64,000 nucleotides of DNA from Hypomyces perniciosus. Taxonomy: Eukaryota > Ascomycota > Sordariomycetes > Hypocreales > Hypocreaceae. Made by a program: the position numbers and the translations under genes. Below are positions 10,351 to 22,018 of this stretch, piece by piece (position 1 is the first letter of the stretch; every line of letters starts with the position of its first letter). The DNA is taken from assembly GCA_008477525.1 (NCBI GenBank), contig SPDT01000005.1, positions 1,178,001-1,242,000 of the forward strand. The letters are read 5' to 3'. The notes below the pieces were generated by a model. It was not told the origin of the DNA, searched no databases, and was given only the letters and a program-made list of their open reading frames with translations.

Positions 10351-10635
10351 TATACCAAGCATAAAAGCCAGGTTGTTCAACCAGCCCGCGTAATCGGCAT
10401 GGTCTAGAGGGGCCAGCTGGATTGTCTCTCTTGCCGCTGAAATGGCCTCCGATAGATCGTCCGCCTCGCCCATCCGCTGGTACCGGTTCGCAAGTATAAC
10501 CCCCAGGTTATTCAAGCGGTTTTCGCGGTCAGGATGGCCATCTGGAGTTGCATTAACGACGGCTCGGGCATTTTCCACTGCGAGATTAATATCATCCTCG
10601 TTTCCAGAGCGTTGGAATTTCCCAAATGCCTCCAC
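10351..10635 (-). pseudogene. TPR fragment of the broken TPR-CHAT gene
   Basis: The minus strand reads two tandem TPR-type repeats of the fungal TPR-CHAT/NLR style: NEDDINLAVENARAVVNATP, HPDRENRLNNLGVILANRYQ, EADDLSEAISAARETIQLAP and a third started at WLNNLAFMLGIR. It has no start codon: an in-frame TAG lies just upstream, close to the neighbouring plus-strand gene. It stops making sense exactly at the right end of unit 2, after ATAAGG. It has the same orientation as the CHAT fragment at 5416-6067, so the simplest reading is one gene cut by insertion and also missing its first part and much of its middle. No product is expected. Confidence 0.8.
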
Positions 10636-10727
10636 CTTCTTCCTCTAAGCTTAAGATCATTCGAATTAGACTATACCATGTCGTTTTCTCGACCATATTT
10701 CCCTCGATCCCTTCCTTCGACTCTTCC

Positions 10728-11581
10728 ATGATGACGCCGAAATTTCTGTTCCCCCAGTTCTTCCTACCCTATGATTCTATAAAGCTCGGTCGCTTTACCA
10801 CGAGTGTTGACCACCACACCAAAACTATCACGATCCTGCATCCGCAAATTCTCCTCAAGCCCTGATTTCTCTTCATGACTCCTACACTGGCGTTCTTCAA
10901 GCAGCCACTGGTTCTGGGTTTGAGCTGGCTCTCACGTGTCTCATGTCTGCTGCGTTTTCAAGACGTGCCAAGAAGAAGATTCGCATCACCACGGACCACG
11001 TCAAGACTTATTTCCTCGCCAATTCCGACGACTGGTTTCCAGATGCCACTGACTTACCAGGTACTAGGAGTTGGATCGAGCAACAGATCGACCGGGGCTA
11101 TAACATATACCTTCTCGTTGGTTTTCATACCGTTACCAATGCCCACGTCATAGAAGAATCCACGCTTTCTAGTTCGATTGGGGGTCACTTACAGGTCCCA
11201 GCGAGTCTATCGCTTGCTGCCGTTGGCATCATTGCTCCTCTCGGACATATAATCGACCCACGCGTCGGCGGGCATCATCAGGACCTTGATGCTCGGAATG
11301 CGCGATTCCTTGCACCTGGACAGCATGTCTGTGCGTTGCAGTACCGCAGAATATGTTTTAGATGGCTGTCGAGCAAGGACATTGATCAATCTCGCCTATC
11401 GAAGATACCTCGTTGGTCGTCGGTGGAGTCGTGGAGGGATGAGGAAGCCGGGGAAGACGACATGATTGAGGTCAAGTTAGCTGAAGTGCAAAGACTGGAT
11501 AAGGGATGGGACCAGGAGGAGGTTGCGGGAGCGGGAGTTTGGCTCATTCGTTCATCTGAGAACATGAACGTAGACACTTGA
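10728..11581 (+). pseudogene. Frameshifted conserved fungal protein, unknown function
   Basis: Two frames together make one recognisable protein. The first (10728-10865) starts MMTPKFLFPQFF and runs to KLGRFTTSVDHH. The second carries on with the expected downstream sequence and stays open to 11581. The shift falls at about 10815, where one C appears to be missing: the expected reading is Asp-His-Pro-His-Gln. The protein contains KKKIRITTDHVKTYFLANSDDWF, RSWIEQQIDRGYNIYLLVGFHT, IAPLGHIIDPRV and an acidic C-terminal part ending in AGAGVWLIRSS. I know this layout as a widespread, uncharacterised ascomycete family, often near NLR and TPR-CHAT genes; no activity can be assigned. The ORF from the internal ATG at 10943 (212 residues) could still be expressed, so a shortened protein is not excluded. 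Confidence 0.7.
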
Positions 11582-14500
11582 TAGGAGTAGCTGTGAGTGC
11601 TACCAGACACAGCATTGTATACATATATCCCTCGGGTTCCAATGCCCTTTCAAGACTGATGTCAAAGAACTGAACAGAGACGCAGATAGGCTGGATATAA
11701 AATAAACCAAGCGCATAGGCGTCCTAAACAGTTGCGCAACGCTGTCGGCAAGCTAGCAGTAGTGAAGATCAGTCTCGAATAAGTCACTTCGAGAGGTGGC
11801 ATGGCAGCAACATGCCCAATGACACTTGCATACAAGCTATCGTTTATGTGGGGGACTTCATAAACTGGGTCTTGTTTAGCAGAGGAAAGCTTGTTGCCTT
11901 TCTATACAGTTGGCGATGCGGCTCACAAGATTGAGGAAATGAGGTAAGGCAAGGCCGGCAGCGTGCTTCATGGACTGGGCTTCACTAGATAAAGTATGGC
12001 ATCTCTGTATTGACGACATGTATGAGAACGTCCATAGAGGGCATTGACCAAAGAGAAGAGACTCCTGAACAAGTGGGAAGAGCGCTTGCACTCTCCAAAC
12101 ATGAAGAACAGAGAGTCCAAATGGACCAAAGCTCGGGGGCCTGGGATACGGGACTCGAATTCGCAACAAGGCTGTCAACCATTCGCACCAGAGCAACTGA
12201 TCATATGCCTAGCGTTGGCGCTCCGGGCCAAGATTCTAGACATGACATATCAACATGTAATGCAACACTGACATTGTTGGATATTGCTCTCTATCGGCCC
12301 GTCGCTGCGTGAGGTCTTCGCAGAGGAGTACATTGAGCGCGAGACACACCTGCTTGTAATGGCCGGTCACATCATTGAGGCGGCAGTAGATTACAAGTTC
12401 AACGCTTCAGAGGATAGACTTATGCACAAAGCAGCCGGGATGGCTAACGAACTAATGAATAGCCAGTGACAACAAGACCGCGATCGAGTATTTGTCGGGT
12501 TCTGTGGATATCGCCCCGGGAGCTATCCTTGTCCACCGGGATTCAGAAGCAACTGAGGCTAGAGAAGACGAACATTGTACTTGTGACTTGTGACAAAGGC
12601 AAGATTAGTGAAGAGGAGTAAGCGTAGTGTGTAATGAGATGAAGGGGGGCGGGTGACTGTAGAGCCTGTGATGATGAAACGAGCATCGCCCGGATGGTGG
12701 GTAGTTTTGGCTAGTTGGATAGAAAAGGCAGATGATCTAGTATCCGATTGCCATCGCAGCTCGAAGCGACGTATATGCTCGCATACATACATACGCAATG
12801 TGTGGAGCCTGTGATGTCTTACAGGGCTGGGATGGGTTCATCGGCATCACAGGCTGTGGCGTTGTGATGGCATATGTTCGTGTTGAAGAAAGCCGAGGTG
12901 GGTGGTGTGATGTTATGCTGTGAAAATCAGATCTTCATTCAGTGTGAAGATCATTGGGGAGGGAGGTATGATAGTGGATTTGTTCGTGTGCCTACCTAGG
13001 CTGTGTTATGGTGGTTGGCGCAGGAGGAAGAGGCAAAAGAGGGTCATATGCCAGTTTGCATGGTCAGATGCATGAATCCCTCCATCTGTGCTAATCTTGG
13101 CGTAACATACATGATAATATTTCTCTATTACGTTCGGGAGCCTTCAGAAGATTAAATTCCCTTTTCTCTCAGGCACGCAACTTAATCATGTTGGGAGTTA
13201 TATCGAGGACCTGCATCTGCATCTGCCCTCTGATGTAGGTTAGGCCATTGAGTTGGGGGACGGGTACAGTAACCGTAGGCCTAGAAGGTGGTGAGGAAGA
13301 AACGGCTGCGTTGACGTGATTGATGTACTTTGTGTTCTGCTGGTACAACTGGATGTGCTAAGCCTTTTCTTGATTTCAAAGCCAAGATAATTAGCCCAAC
13401 ATGAGAGGGCAGACGGAAGAAGGGAATGTGCAGGCTTGAATTAGTATGTCTGTGTGAGTGCGTGCCATAGTAGTAGTACTAGTCGTAAATGCGGGATGTT
13501 GTGCATAATACGAAGTAGCACTAGTATTACCTGCGGCTTACATCAGAGAGCCTGTATGCCTCTAATACCTATGTCATCACTCCCATCACCGTTGATGATA
13601 AGAGGCTTCTGTCATTCGTCTTACGATAACGGGCAGACAAGCAAAGAATACATAAAAGAAAAAAATAATCGAGTCGTGACGGCGCCAAGGACCCTGCAGA
13701 AGATAGCGTAGGTGGGGGCGGGGCCGAGATGGAGACGCCTATTCACCCCGCATTTTGGGGCACTTTGGGGCAGCTCGTAGTGCTTTCGTACCCCGTACCA
13801 GAAGTACCAGAACGAAAGCAAATGGACAAATCAGAGGCCGCTGATAAGACGAGAGAGCACAATAGCCAACAGTGTCTGAGTGTGTGGCAGTGTGTCTGGG
13901 CGAGTGTGTGAGAGAGAGGAGGCTAAGACGCCCGAGAGGGTGCCCACGGAGATGGACAAACCGGGCACGAAGGTTTCGACGGCGGCAGATCCCTATGTAT
14001 CCCTATTCCCATGGCGTCGGGACGCAAGGGAGTCACGGGCACCTAGATCGAGGCATCGTGAGTGAGAAGGGGCCCCGAGTAATTCCTCGAGTTGCACACA
14101 CAGCAAACCGCCCTATCAGCGGAGTCGACGGCTGCATGTCGACATCGTACGGTATGTGCAGACTGCTGCAGAGTGTAGGCTGTAGATAAAGCACGAATGC
14201 ATGAAAAAAAAACAATATATGAGGCGTTTGATTGCTGAAAAAAATTGGGATGCGAGAGGGTGTGATTGATGCAGATGCTGAAGTTCAGAAGGATGTGATA
14301 GCAACGGAGCTGTGATAGTGGAGATGGCGTACCCATGGCTGACGCTGTGACGTTGCACGTGCCCTTTGGGATGACCTTCTGACGAAGCAATCTTGCCATT
14401 GGGCAGCCTGATTATGGAGTGGTACCTATGTATGAACGAAGTAGTACTCCGTACTGTCTTGGCTCTGATTACGGTGTAGTACGTACCGAGTGCTTGCTTG

Positions 14501-14962
14501 GAATGACGCTGTCTTGGCTTTCTGAAACCAGCCAGTCGAGTCGTCTTTCTAATCAATTTAGCTTTATGCTGTACTTCGTACGACGGATAAGATCTTAAGA
14601 TGTCTTGGCACAGAGGGACAACACTCGGTGAAATATATGTACTCTGCATATCACAAACAAACAGAGGCATCCAGACGTGTTGGGCCGCGTTGGATGCCTA
14701 TTACTCGTACTCGTAGGATACGAAGTGATTCGGATCGGTCGGGGCCCATGTCCGAGAATACATACGGGAGGGCAGCGCCTCCGTAGCGTCGGCTTGGTTT
14801 GCGCTTATCAGCAATAGTAACGTCCAGCTTGAAGCCAAAAATGTCACCAAAAATACGCAGTACTCACCTTCAGCCAGCCGATTTAGGCAAATCAATCAAT
14901 GGATTTAATTATTATTCATGAATAAAATTGTTTCAACGGTCCGTTTGTCCGTCCACACTCCC

Positions 14963-14986
14963 TCACTCACTCACTCACTCACTCAC
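14963..14986. repeat. Microsatellite (TCAC)6
   Basis: Six uninterrupted TCAC units in the pyrimidine-rich upstream region of the 16334 gene. Confidence 0.9.
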
Positions 14987-15327
14987 TGTCTCCCCCTGCA
15001 GGCCCCCTTTCCGTCCCCTTGTTGCTTCGCTGGCATTTGCTGGCCGAATAAGGCACCGTGCAGAATCTGAGGCTGCCCAACATTCGATGAACGGGCGACT
15101 AACACCTGTTGCAACAACTCTCGATCCTAGTCTTCCCGACCGAGGCGAGGCGAGAGGCATGCAAGCAAGCAAGGTTTCCCAAGAAGGACAATGGGGGCGG
15201 GGGGAGGGATGAAGTGTGTTGTAGTAGTAGTAGTAGTCGTATTAGTAGCTACGTAGGCAGGCGATCCTAGATACGTGGTAGAAGCCATTTGGGGCAACTC
15301 AATTTCTTGCTTCATTCAGCTGTCCGT

Positions 15328-15342
15328 CCCCCCCCCCCCCCC
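15328..15342. repeat. Homopolymer C15
   Basis: Fifteen consecutive C residues followed by a CT-rich stretch (CTCTCTCTGTCC). It is a likely site of length variation and of sequencing error. Confidence 0.85.
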
Positions 15343-16333
15343 GCTTGCATGTCTCTCTCTGTCCCGTGCTTCTTCCTCTTCTATTCGCTTTCCCTCCTCG
15401 TTCTGTCCTACTCCTCCTTCTCCTTATCTCTGTCATCTGCTGTCGTTGAGAAAGACAACACAGCGCGATCCTCACTCTGGGTCTCGTCTTACTCTCCCGC
15501 CGCGGGTCCTTCGGTCTCTCCGCGCCACGCCCCCGGATACACCCCGGTCGCGTCCGTTCACCCCCAGACAGACGCAGACACGCAAATCGCCAGGCAGTCA
15601 GTCACATCGACCTTGCTTCTCCAGGACGTAAGAAACCCGGGATTCCAGGGGGTCGTTTCCATAAGTTGATTCACCACGCCCTTGGCTCTCCCGTTTCTGT
15701 CTCCTTTCTTTTTCTCCCCCCCAACGCATCGCCGTACGAGTACTTGAAGTGTTATATCGCCATCACACAGCCGATTGCCCGAGATCGTATCGTCGTCACT
15801 CGCACCACCTGCTTGTGCAAAGTACCGCCACTCTACCTGCTAGCGGTACTTGCTATCGCACCGCTGCGCTATCGCTACCGCTCCAGAGTTGGCCGGATAC
15901 GTGGCTGGTACGTACCAGATACGCTGCAAGGCACCACCGGTAGCGGCAGCACCTCGCTATCGCCTGACACTGACAGCTGGAAACCGCCCAGCCCAATTCA
16001 AGCCATCGCTAGTCCTAATCGCACGCACGCTATTCGCCGGCAGCCCTGTCCAGCTGGGTCTGTCCTTGCTGAGGCCACCGCCTGCTCATTACGTACAAGT
16101 ACCCGCCTGGCCTGTGTCATCCGTTCCAGAAGCCCACTGGCCGCCTTCCACGCCTGCTGAGCATCCACTGAGCATCCACTGTAGCGGTGCTGGCCAGCGT
16201 GTTGGTCCCCTGAAGGCTGAAGCACGAGCCCTGACCGAGACAGACAACCTGCCCAGCTAGGCATGTCCCCACAGCGTCCTATCTCGGTGCCCTTCTTATT
16301 AGTAGTACGAGTATTCGTATCCACAGCGCCGTG

Positions 16334-18034
16334 ATGCTATACGCCCGGCCTCAAACAATTCCTCCTCCACCAACAACTTCTTCTTCTTCTACTCTTCTTC
16401 CCAAGACTGCTGTTATTCCAACTACCTCTCTCTCGACCGATTCCACCTCCCAAACACCATCGCTTTCTCATCACTCCGAGGCCACGGCAAAGAGCCACAG
16501 CAGCAACTCCAAAACGCTTATCAATTCAACAACTGCCACCATTTCGCAGCGCAGGGCCTCAAAGCATGCCGAGAGCAAGACTGAACCATTTGTCAAAGTC
16601 AGCGTCAAGACCGTTCGATCAGCGCCATCCGCCCCCGCCGAACTTACCGCAAACATGGGGAAACGAAGCTTGTCCCCGTCTCTCCCACACAACGCTGCCG
16701 ATACTCTGACGAGGCCGCCCACGTCCACCAGTCCGGTCCAGATCCCCAAGCACACGAGTCGCAGTCGGCACTTCGACATAGCCCACCCTGTACGACGAAA
16801 CAGCGGCCCTCGACGCAGGGCACCTCTTAATGTGCACTCGCCTGATGCGCTCTCTCCGTCTGTGGCGGCGCTCTTGGCCGTCACAGACATCCCGCGGCCA
16901 CGCCAGTCGCAGAAGCGGACTCGCAAGGCAGATAAGCCATTGACCGTCGACGAGGTCATCTCCAGTGAGGAACAGCTGTCGGAGAAGGAATTCAGCTGGA
17001 CTTTTAGCCGCGGTAGCCCCATGGATGTGTTGTTATCGCCACCGGAAAGCCTGGATGATGATTTCGTCAACAGCATTGATTTCAATATGGGATGCTCCAT
17101 GACGAGGACACCGTCGGTCGACTCGATGCCATCCCTGGGGGGTGACTCCTTTGTCACCGATGTGGTGTCGTCTATTGAATCCCCCCGCAGCTCGAGTCCG
17201 GTGTCCTCGCGCAGGAGAATGATGAGTCCCATCCGCAGGTTTCTTGAGCCTGTTTCTCCATCGAACAGCACTGATGAGCATCCTCTCGCCCCTGCGTCAC
17301 GCGACCTTGATGATCTGGACTTTGTTATACTACAGAAGCCTCATCCCGATGAGACGGCTTCAACTCCCCTGCTACCTTTCAAGCCTCTCCGGGCGGCATT
17401 CAGGTCCAATCTAACTGCATCTCTACGGGCGCTACGGTCTGCCGCCAAGTCATTTTCGAGCATCAACTTCCCATCCATTCCCCCGGATGACTTTCTAACC
17501 AGGTCCATTCTCACTATGGACCCTAAGGTGCCGTACGCCGATGAGCGCCGACCACCCGTCACAGAGGAGATGCCCTCGGCTGAGTTGCGCCGCTACCTGA
17601 ACCCAATTACCAGGCTATCCCTCGAGACGCAGCCGGGGACATTGAAAGCGCCAGGGAAATTCGCTGCATCTATACAGATGCAAACCTACAAGATTCAACG
17701 TTCGCGACCCACTTCGAACACGGTGCGAAGCCACTACCCCCCCACCTCGCCTCAGTCCGCGTCCTCGGCCGCCTCAAACCAATCGCCATCGCAGACTCCG
17801 AGCCAAGGTGAAGCCCCCCTTGTCCCGGCTATGCGACAGCGTGAAATGCGAGAGAACCCAGACTTTATCCGCATCGCCGTCATGGAAATGGCTATGCGCA
17901 GGCGAGGCAAATTGGACAACCATAAGCCAGGACGAGCACGCTGGGCACTACCGCCGAGAAAGACGTCGATGAAGCCCTACGAAATCGGAGCCGATGGCGT
18001 TCCGGAGCGGTGGATCCCCATCGCCTACAACTGA
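16334..18034 (+). CDS. Conserved disordered fungal protein, unknown function
   Basis: Single-exon gene, 566 residues from the ATG at 16334 (MLYARPQTIPPPP; the codon before it is GTG). The first 200 residues are Ser/Thr/Pro-rich and basic, without domain signals. The middle has acidic patches (DVLLSPPESLDDDF) and many SP/TP sites (SSIESPRSSSPVSSRRRMMSP) that could be phosphorylated. Two blocks look conserved: PLRAAFRSNLTASLRALRSA with DDFLTRSILTMDPKVPYADE, and the C-terminus around NPDFIRIAVMEMAMRRRGK, GRARWALPPRK and VPERWIPI. The ordered C-terminal block after a disordered body suggests a regulatory or scaffold protein, but I recognise no family and give no function. The upstream 1.4 kb, rich in CT, is probably a long leader. 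Confidence 0.85.
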   Translation: MLYARPQTIPPPPTTSSSSTLLPKTAVIPTTSLSTDSTSQTPSLSHHSEATAKSHSSNSKTLINSTTATISQRRASKHAESKTEPFVKVSVKTVRSAPSAPAELTANMGKRSLSPSLPHNAADTLTRPPTSTSPVQIPKHTSRSRHFDIAHPVRRNSGPRRRAPLNVHSPDALSPSVAALLAVTDIPRPRQSQKRTRKADKPLTVDEVISSEEQLSEKEFSWTFSRGSPMDVLLSPPESLDDDFVNSIDFNMGCSMTRTPSVDSMPSLGGDSFVTDVVSSIESPRSSSPVSSRRRMMSPIRRFLEPVSPSNSTDEHPLAPASRDLDDLDFVILQKPHPDETASTPLLPFKPLRAAFRSNLTASLRALRSAAKSFSSINFPSIPPDDFLTRSILTMDPKVPYADERRPPVTEEMPSAELRRYLNPITRLSLETQPGTLKAPGKFAASIQMQTYKIQRSRPTSNTVRSHYPPTSPQSASSAASNQSPSQTPSQGEAPLVPAMRQREMRENPDFIRIAVMEMAMRRRGKLDNHKPGRARWALPPRKTSMKPYEIGADGVPERWIPIAYN

Positions 18035-20724
18035 TAGGGGACTTTTTTGGGCATTTTAGGCGATTCAAGCTACGCAAAATTTTCTCGCGACATCTTCCGG
18101 CAGCCAGCGGATGATGTTTTACCCCTGGTTTTTCTTTATCAGAGGTTTACATACGCATCGCATGCAGTGGAGCCTTTGCCAAGGTCAGGACACGTCATAA
18201 CTGCCAGATGGCACATTTGCCTATTTTCGGATTTTGATTGCACCAATGGCATGTGTTTTCCCCTTGTTGGACAGCTTCGTTTTGCCATAATCGGACGCAC
18301 CAACCGAGATGCGAGCCCTACCCAATGGTCCAAGGGAACAAAAGATCCATTGACGAAAAGGACGGGTGGCATTGATAATGGACAAAAGTTCCGGGCCTCA
18401 TAAGTCCTACCATTTGACTGGACAAAACGCGGGTTGGACCCTGAAACTGCAGTGTTACCCAAGACGATCCATGGGCTTGAAAATTTTCTTCGCCCAGAAA
18501 GACCCATGACGACACCATGCCTTGCCAGCAGTGCCAGCAAGGGTACCGCGGGAGACTGCAGATGCTTAATTACGATACCACCTTTCGCGAAGGCTTCTAT
18601 GGACTTTGCAGTCCGCCCAGACGATGCTCGATTAGGAAGGCAGAAATGCCTCACAGCGAACGGCACCGTTTCTGTTATGAAACACTACTACGAAGTTTTT
18701 TTTATTGCTGAACCGCTCAACCGAACGTGGAGACAACCGGTCTTTGCAACGGTTCCTGTGCCATCTGAGTGGCTCGAAGCCGGATCCCTTTGGTCCTCCC
18801 TGGGCTGTATCTTACCGGCCTGTCGCTTACTTCCATTGGCTACGTTGCGTCTATCAATGATGCTACAAGCAGGCAAAAATGACCCCCACATTCACTCAAC
18901 AAAAACACTGAAGTGGAGTCTGTTGCCACATGCGTTTGCGTCATTTACATATCTTTTTTTCCTCGTTTTTTTCTTTGCACATTTTCCGATATTGGCATTG
19001 ATCTTTTGGGACATTTTTATGCATTGCAATGCGTGGGATCAGGCTTTAACAACAATTCATGATGGGTTATTATAGCATTGCCAGATAGCGGTTGGGATTT
19101 AGGATACCCTTTTTTGAAAGCTTTACGAGACTTGTTTTTTTGGCCATTTTGTTTCCCTTTTTTACCTTTCTTCCTTTCCCCGTCGTTCGTGCCGCGCTTG
19201 TCCATCTCACTTGCAGCATGGAGAGGCGGCTACTCCGGACAGGGACAGGGTATCCTTGATAGCAAGCGCTGGTGCAAACATGCAATGCTGCCCGATCTGG
19301 TGGGAATGCGGAGACAAATCGCAAAAGGACGTGTATTGATAGGCTGTATGAAACAACGAACTTGACGGAACTTATTTTTACACGAAAGAGGAGGATTATC
19401 ACGTCGCAAGGCGGGGGGCATTGATTGATTTTCAGACTACGAGTATATACCTTACATAGAACAGTGGACAGACAGGGTTTGTCTGCCCTGAGCCATAATC
19501 GCCCGTTGGGGAATTTGAGCATGTCATATTTACGTACATACGAACCTTTGCAGTGCTTTACGGTGAATGCTTACTCCATGAAGAAGGAGAATTAACAATT
19601 TCCTTTTTGAGAAGATGCCCCGTGTGGTCGCGTGGTGAAATCGTGGATCGTCCGGGCCGGACAGATCGGTAATTGGACCGTTAGGGCTTATTCGGAGTGA
19701 GGAGGAGGACATAGCGGCAGAAGGTTATCTGTGGCAACGGCTCGCTCTCTAACCATCGTCAATGTAATATCGCAAGTAAAACAAAATACGTATACGAGTT
19801 TTGTTGACTGTGAAAGCATGTGGTCTCTATTGCCTACAAGTTATGCCGTAGTCGCGGCAGTTGGGTTTTCTAGAACCAGTGGTGGTGAGCGACACGGCTT
19901 GGCTTGTGATACAACCCCTATGCTTTCTCAAACTTGTGGCTTTTTTTTTTTTTTCTCACCCGGACATGACATGACTCTCTACGAAGTACACGCTGATAAG
20001 AAATAGACGGAGGAAAACCAACACCCCTCATAGTACACCTTTCATCTAGTTGTTATCCACTAGTATCAAAGATAAGGTGCTCTGTCATGCTCCAAGTGAC
20101 ACATCATACCATAACGGCTCTTCACGAGCTAGACCCCGGACGGTGCCGAAGGTTAACTCCACAACGGGGCGGTGGTCGCGTGCCCCGGAGGCGGGAAGAG
20201 ACTGCCGAGGTATGTATGTATTTGGTTGCCGAGAGCTTTTGATATGGTGGGATTAGTATTATCAGATGGGGTGATTATGTAAAATCTCTCGGAGCAAAAG
20301 ATAGAGAGACTGGGTGGCTGGTAGAAGGGTGTGTTCAGATAATGGCATTGTGGAGTTTCGGTCCTAGGAATGAAGAGCTTGCAAACTCCTCATTACCGAT
20401 GTGGCAGGTGGGATTCATCGTCATGTGTGAAGACAAGGTGCTGTTGTGTTGCTTGAGATCCTGCTCCTCCCAACGAATAGCCTGGCATGTCCGTCATAAT
20501 GTGTCATCTGAAGCTTCCATGGAAAGAGAAGAACGGCTAGCAGTGCAGAAGACCTTCATTCACATAAGCAGGTACCTATTCAGCCAAGTAGTTTCGTTTC
20601 CCAAGATAACTGAATGGGTATAAGAATATTCAAACTGCCTCCCGATGCCTGATTGCGCCATATACCTATCCAAGTAGCCATCATCTCTCATATACGTCTT
20701 TCAAAAAAATCGTAACTCAGCTGA
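18035..20724. other. Intergenic, no gene seen
   Basis: This 2.7 kb lies between the 16334 gene and the 3' end of the methyltransferase. ORFs here (for example 18434-19075) have no protein-like character. There is a T14 run at 19941-19954. Bases 18035-18400 are probably the 3' UTR of the upstream gene. Confidence 0.5.
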
Positions 20725-22018
20725 TCACTTTTGCCCCCACCACGAGATAAAGTTCAAGTATGAATGTACTTTTCTATCCCAAAGTGATTTCCTCACTGTG
20801 GCAAGAAACACCTCCAGTTCGGCATCCGGCCAGCCCAAGTTCCTCAGGGGCTTGGCGGCTAAAGCTCCGACGAACTCAAGGAGGCAATCCCGAAAATACA
20901 GCCCTATAACTCTTTGCGCGCTATCCTGCAAGGGAAGTCAGTTTTGTTACGTCGAAATTTCGCATCTGTATGGCTATTTTGCACCTTTGGCCAACCGCCG
21001 ATGGGCGTCTTGATAACCCTGCACTGTACATTCTTAAAGCCGACACGTTCAAACGTCTCGCCGTGCTCATTTGCAACATACGTGTTCATTCCGTAATTTA
21101 GAAAGGCTTGGTGCGAAAGCAAGGCGCACTTTGCGACTGGGTAGTCCTCCGGCATAGTTCCGTCGTCGCATCGCACAAAGCCGCAGTAGTCGGTGATCTC
21201 GAGCCAGCCACCGGGCTTGAGGTGGTTATAACAATTTCGCACAAGCTTGACGGCATCTTTCAAGTATACGCAAGAGTGTCGCATGTGGATAAAGTCGTAG
21301 CCCTCTCGGTCCATCCACTCGTCCTCGATGTCGTCGATCAGGAACCGAACATTTGGAGGGACCATGAATGGCTGGATGGGGCTGAGGTCGAAGCCAAGGA
21401 TTTCGGCGCTGGGGAACAGTTTGGCGACTGCCATTGTTCAGATAAGATTATGGATGGATGCGGAGGGGACTGCACACCTGCAATGGCCCATAATCCCGTG
21501 CCCGTGCAGAGATCCAGTATCTTTTGCGGATGACTCCCAATCGGTGCGTTGAACAGTTTCCCGTTGGTAAGCTCCATGTGTATGACGTGCTTCAGGTATT
21601 CACGCTCCTGCTCGATGTCATCGTTTGGTATCGGATATCGGCCATGTCGATAGTGGTGATACTATGAAGAGCCTGGTTTAGTGACACCCGTTCGACTTCA
21701 CATCGCAAGTCATTCCGATGCACACACCCGTCGGCCGCCTTCGTACTCGTGCTCCCATATGCTAGTCCTCACGGTCATCGAAGCGCCGGACCGTACGTCT
21801 GTTTCGTCAAAGTCATCGTCGTCGAAGTCCTCGCTGTCAGTGGCGTCCAGTGGCGGCTCCTGGGCCAAGACATTTGAGTCTGCAGGTTTTGGGATCGTGC
21901 CGAATGGAGGCTCTGGTGTCTCTCGATGCTGCAAAACCTGCGCTTCGTGAGACCTTGGTTCCATCCCTCTTGTGTTGCCGACACCAGGCCGCTCCACTGG
22001 AGATTCCGAATCTCCCAT
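20725..22018 (-). CDS. LaeA-like SAM-dependent methyltransferase
   Basis: The model is complement(20725..20925, 20985..21427, 21478..21661, 21728..22018), 372 residues in four exons with introns of 59, 50 and 66 bp; all phases close. The N-terminal 85 residues are acidic and disordered (EDFDDDDFDETD). The methyltransferase fold follows: the family's Y-x-x-G-RYPIPND entry, SAM motif I at residues 145-153 (ILDLCTGTG, with Cys where most relatives have Gly), ILGFDLSPIQP for the acidic ribose-binding loop, NVRFLIDDIEDEW, and HLKPGGWLEITDY after motif III. The end, LRNLGWPDAELEVFLATVRK, is typical of the fungal TAM/LaeA-like group. Some members regulate secondary metabolism and development, others act in biosynthetic clusters. 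No cluster genes lie next to it, so the substrate is unknown. Confidence 0.88.

Larger units (their letters stand above)
11582..16333. other. Gene-poor intergenic region
   Basis: No supported gene in 4.75 kb. A short plus-strand ORF at 12284-12469 has a protein-like helical end (EYIERETHLLVMAGHIIEAA) and may be a gene relic. Around 12000-12250 there is no consistent frame. TACTCCGTA occurs at 14445-14453. From about 14900 the DNA turns pyrimidine-rich with simple repeats and is probably the long promoter and 5' leader of the gene starting at 16334. Confidence 0.5.

Noticed and set aside
12284..12469. 61-residue ORF with a helical, protein-like end
   Set aside because: Too short, no ATG start in frame, no family recognised; kept only as a possible relic.
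16471..17271. 266-residue minus-strand ORF
   Set aside because: Lies antisense to the 16334-18034 gene and follows its codon pattern; no family resemblance.
18434..19075. 213-residue plus-strand ORF with hydrophobic end
   Set aside because: T-rich DNA gives Phe/Leu runs; no domain, no consistent start context, no neighbours to explain it.
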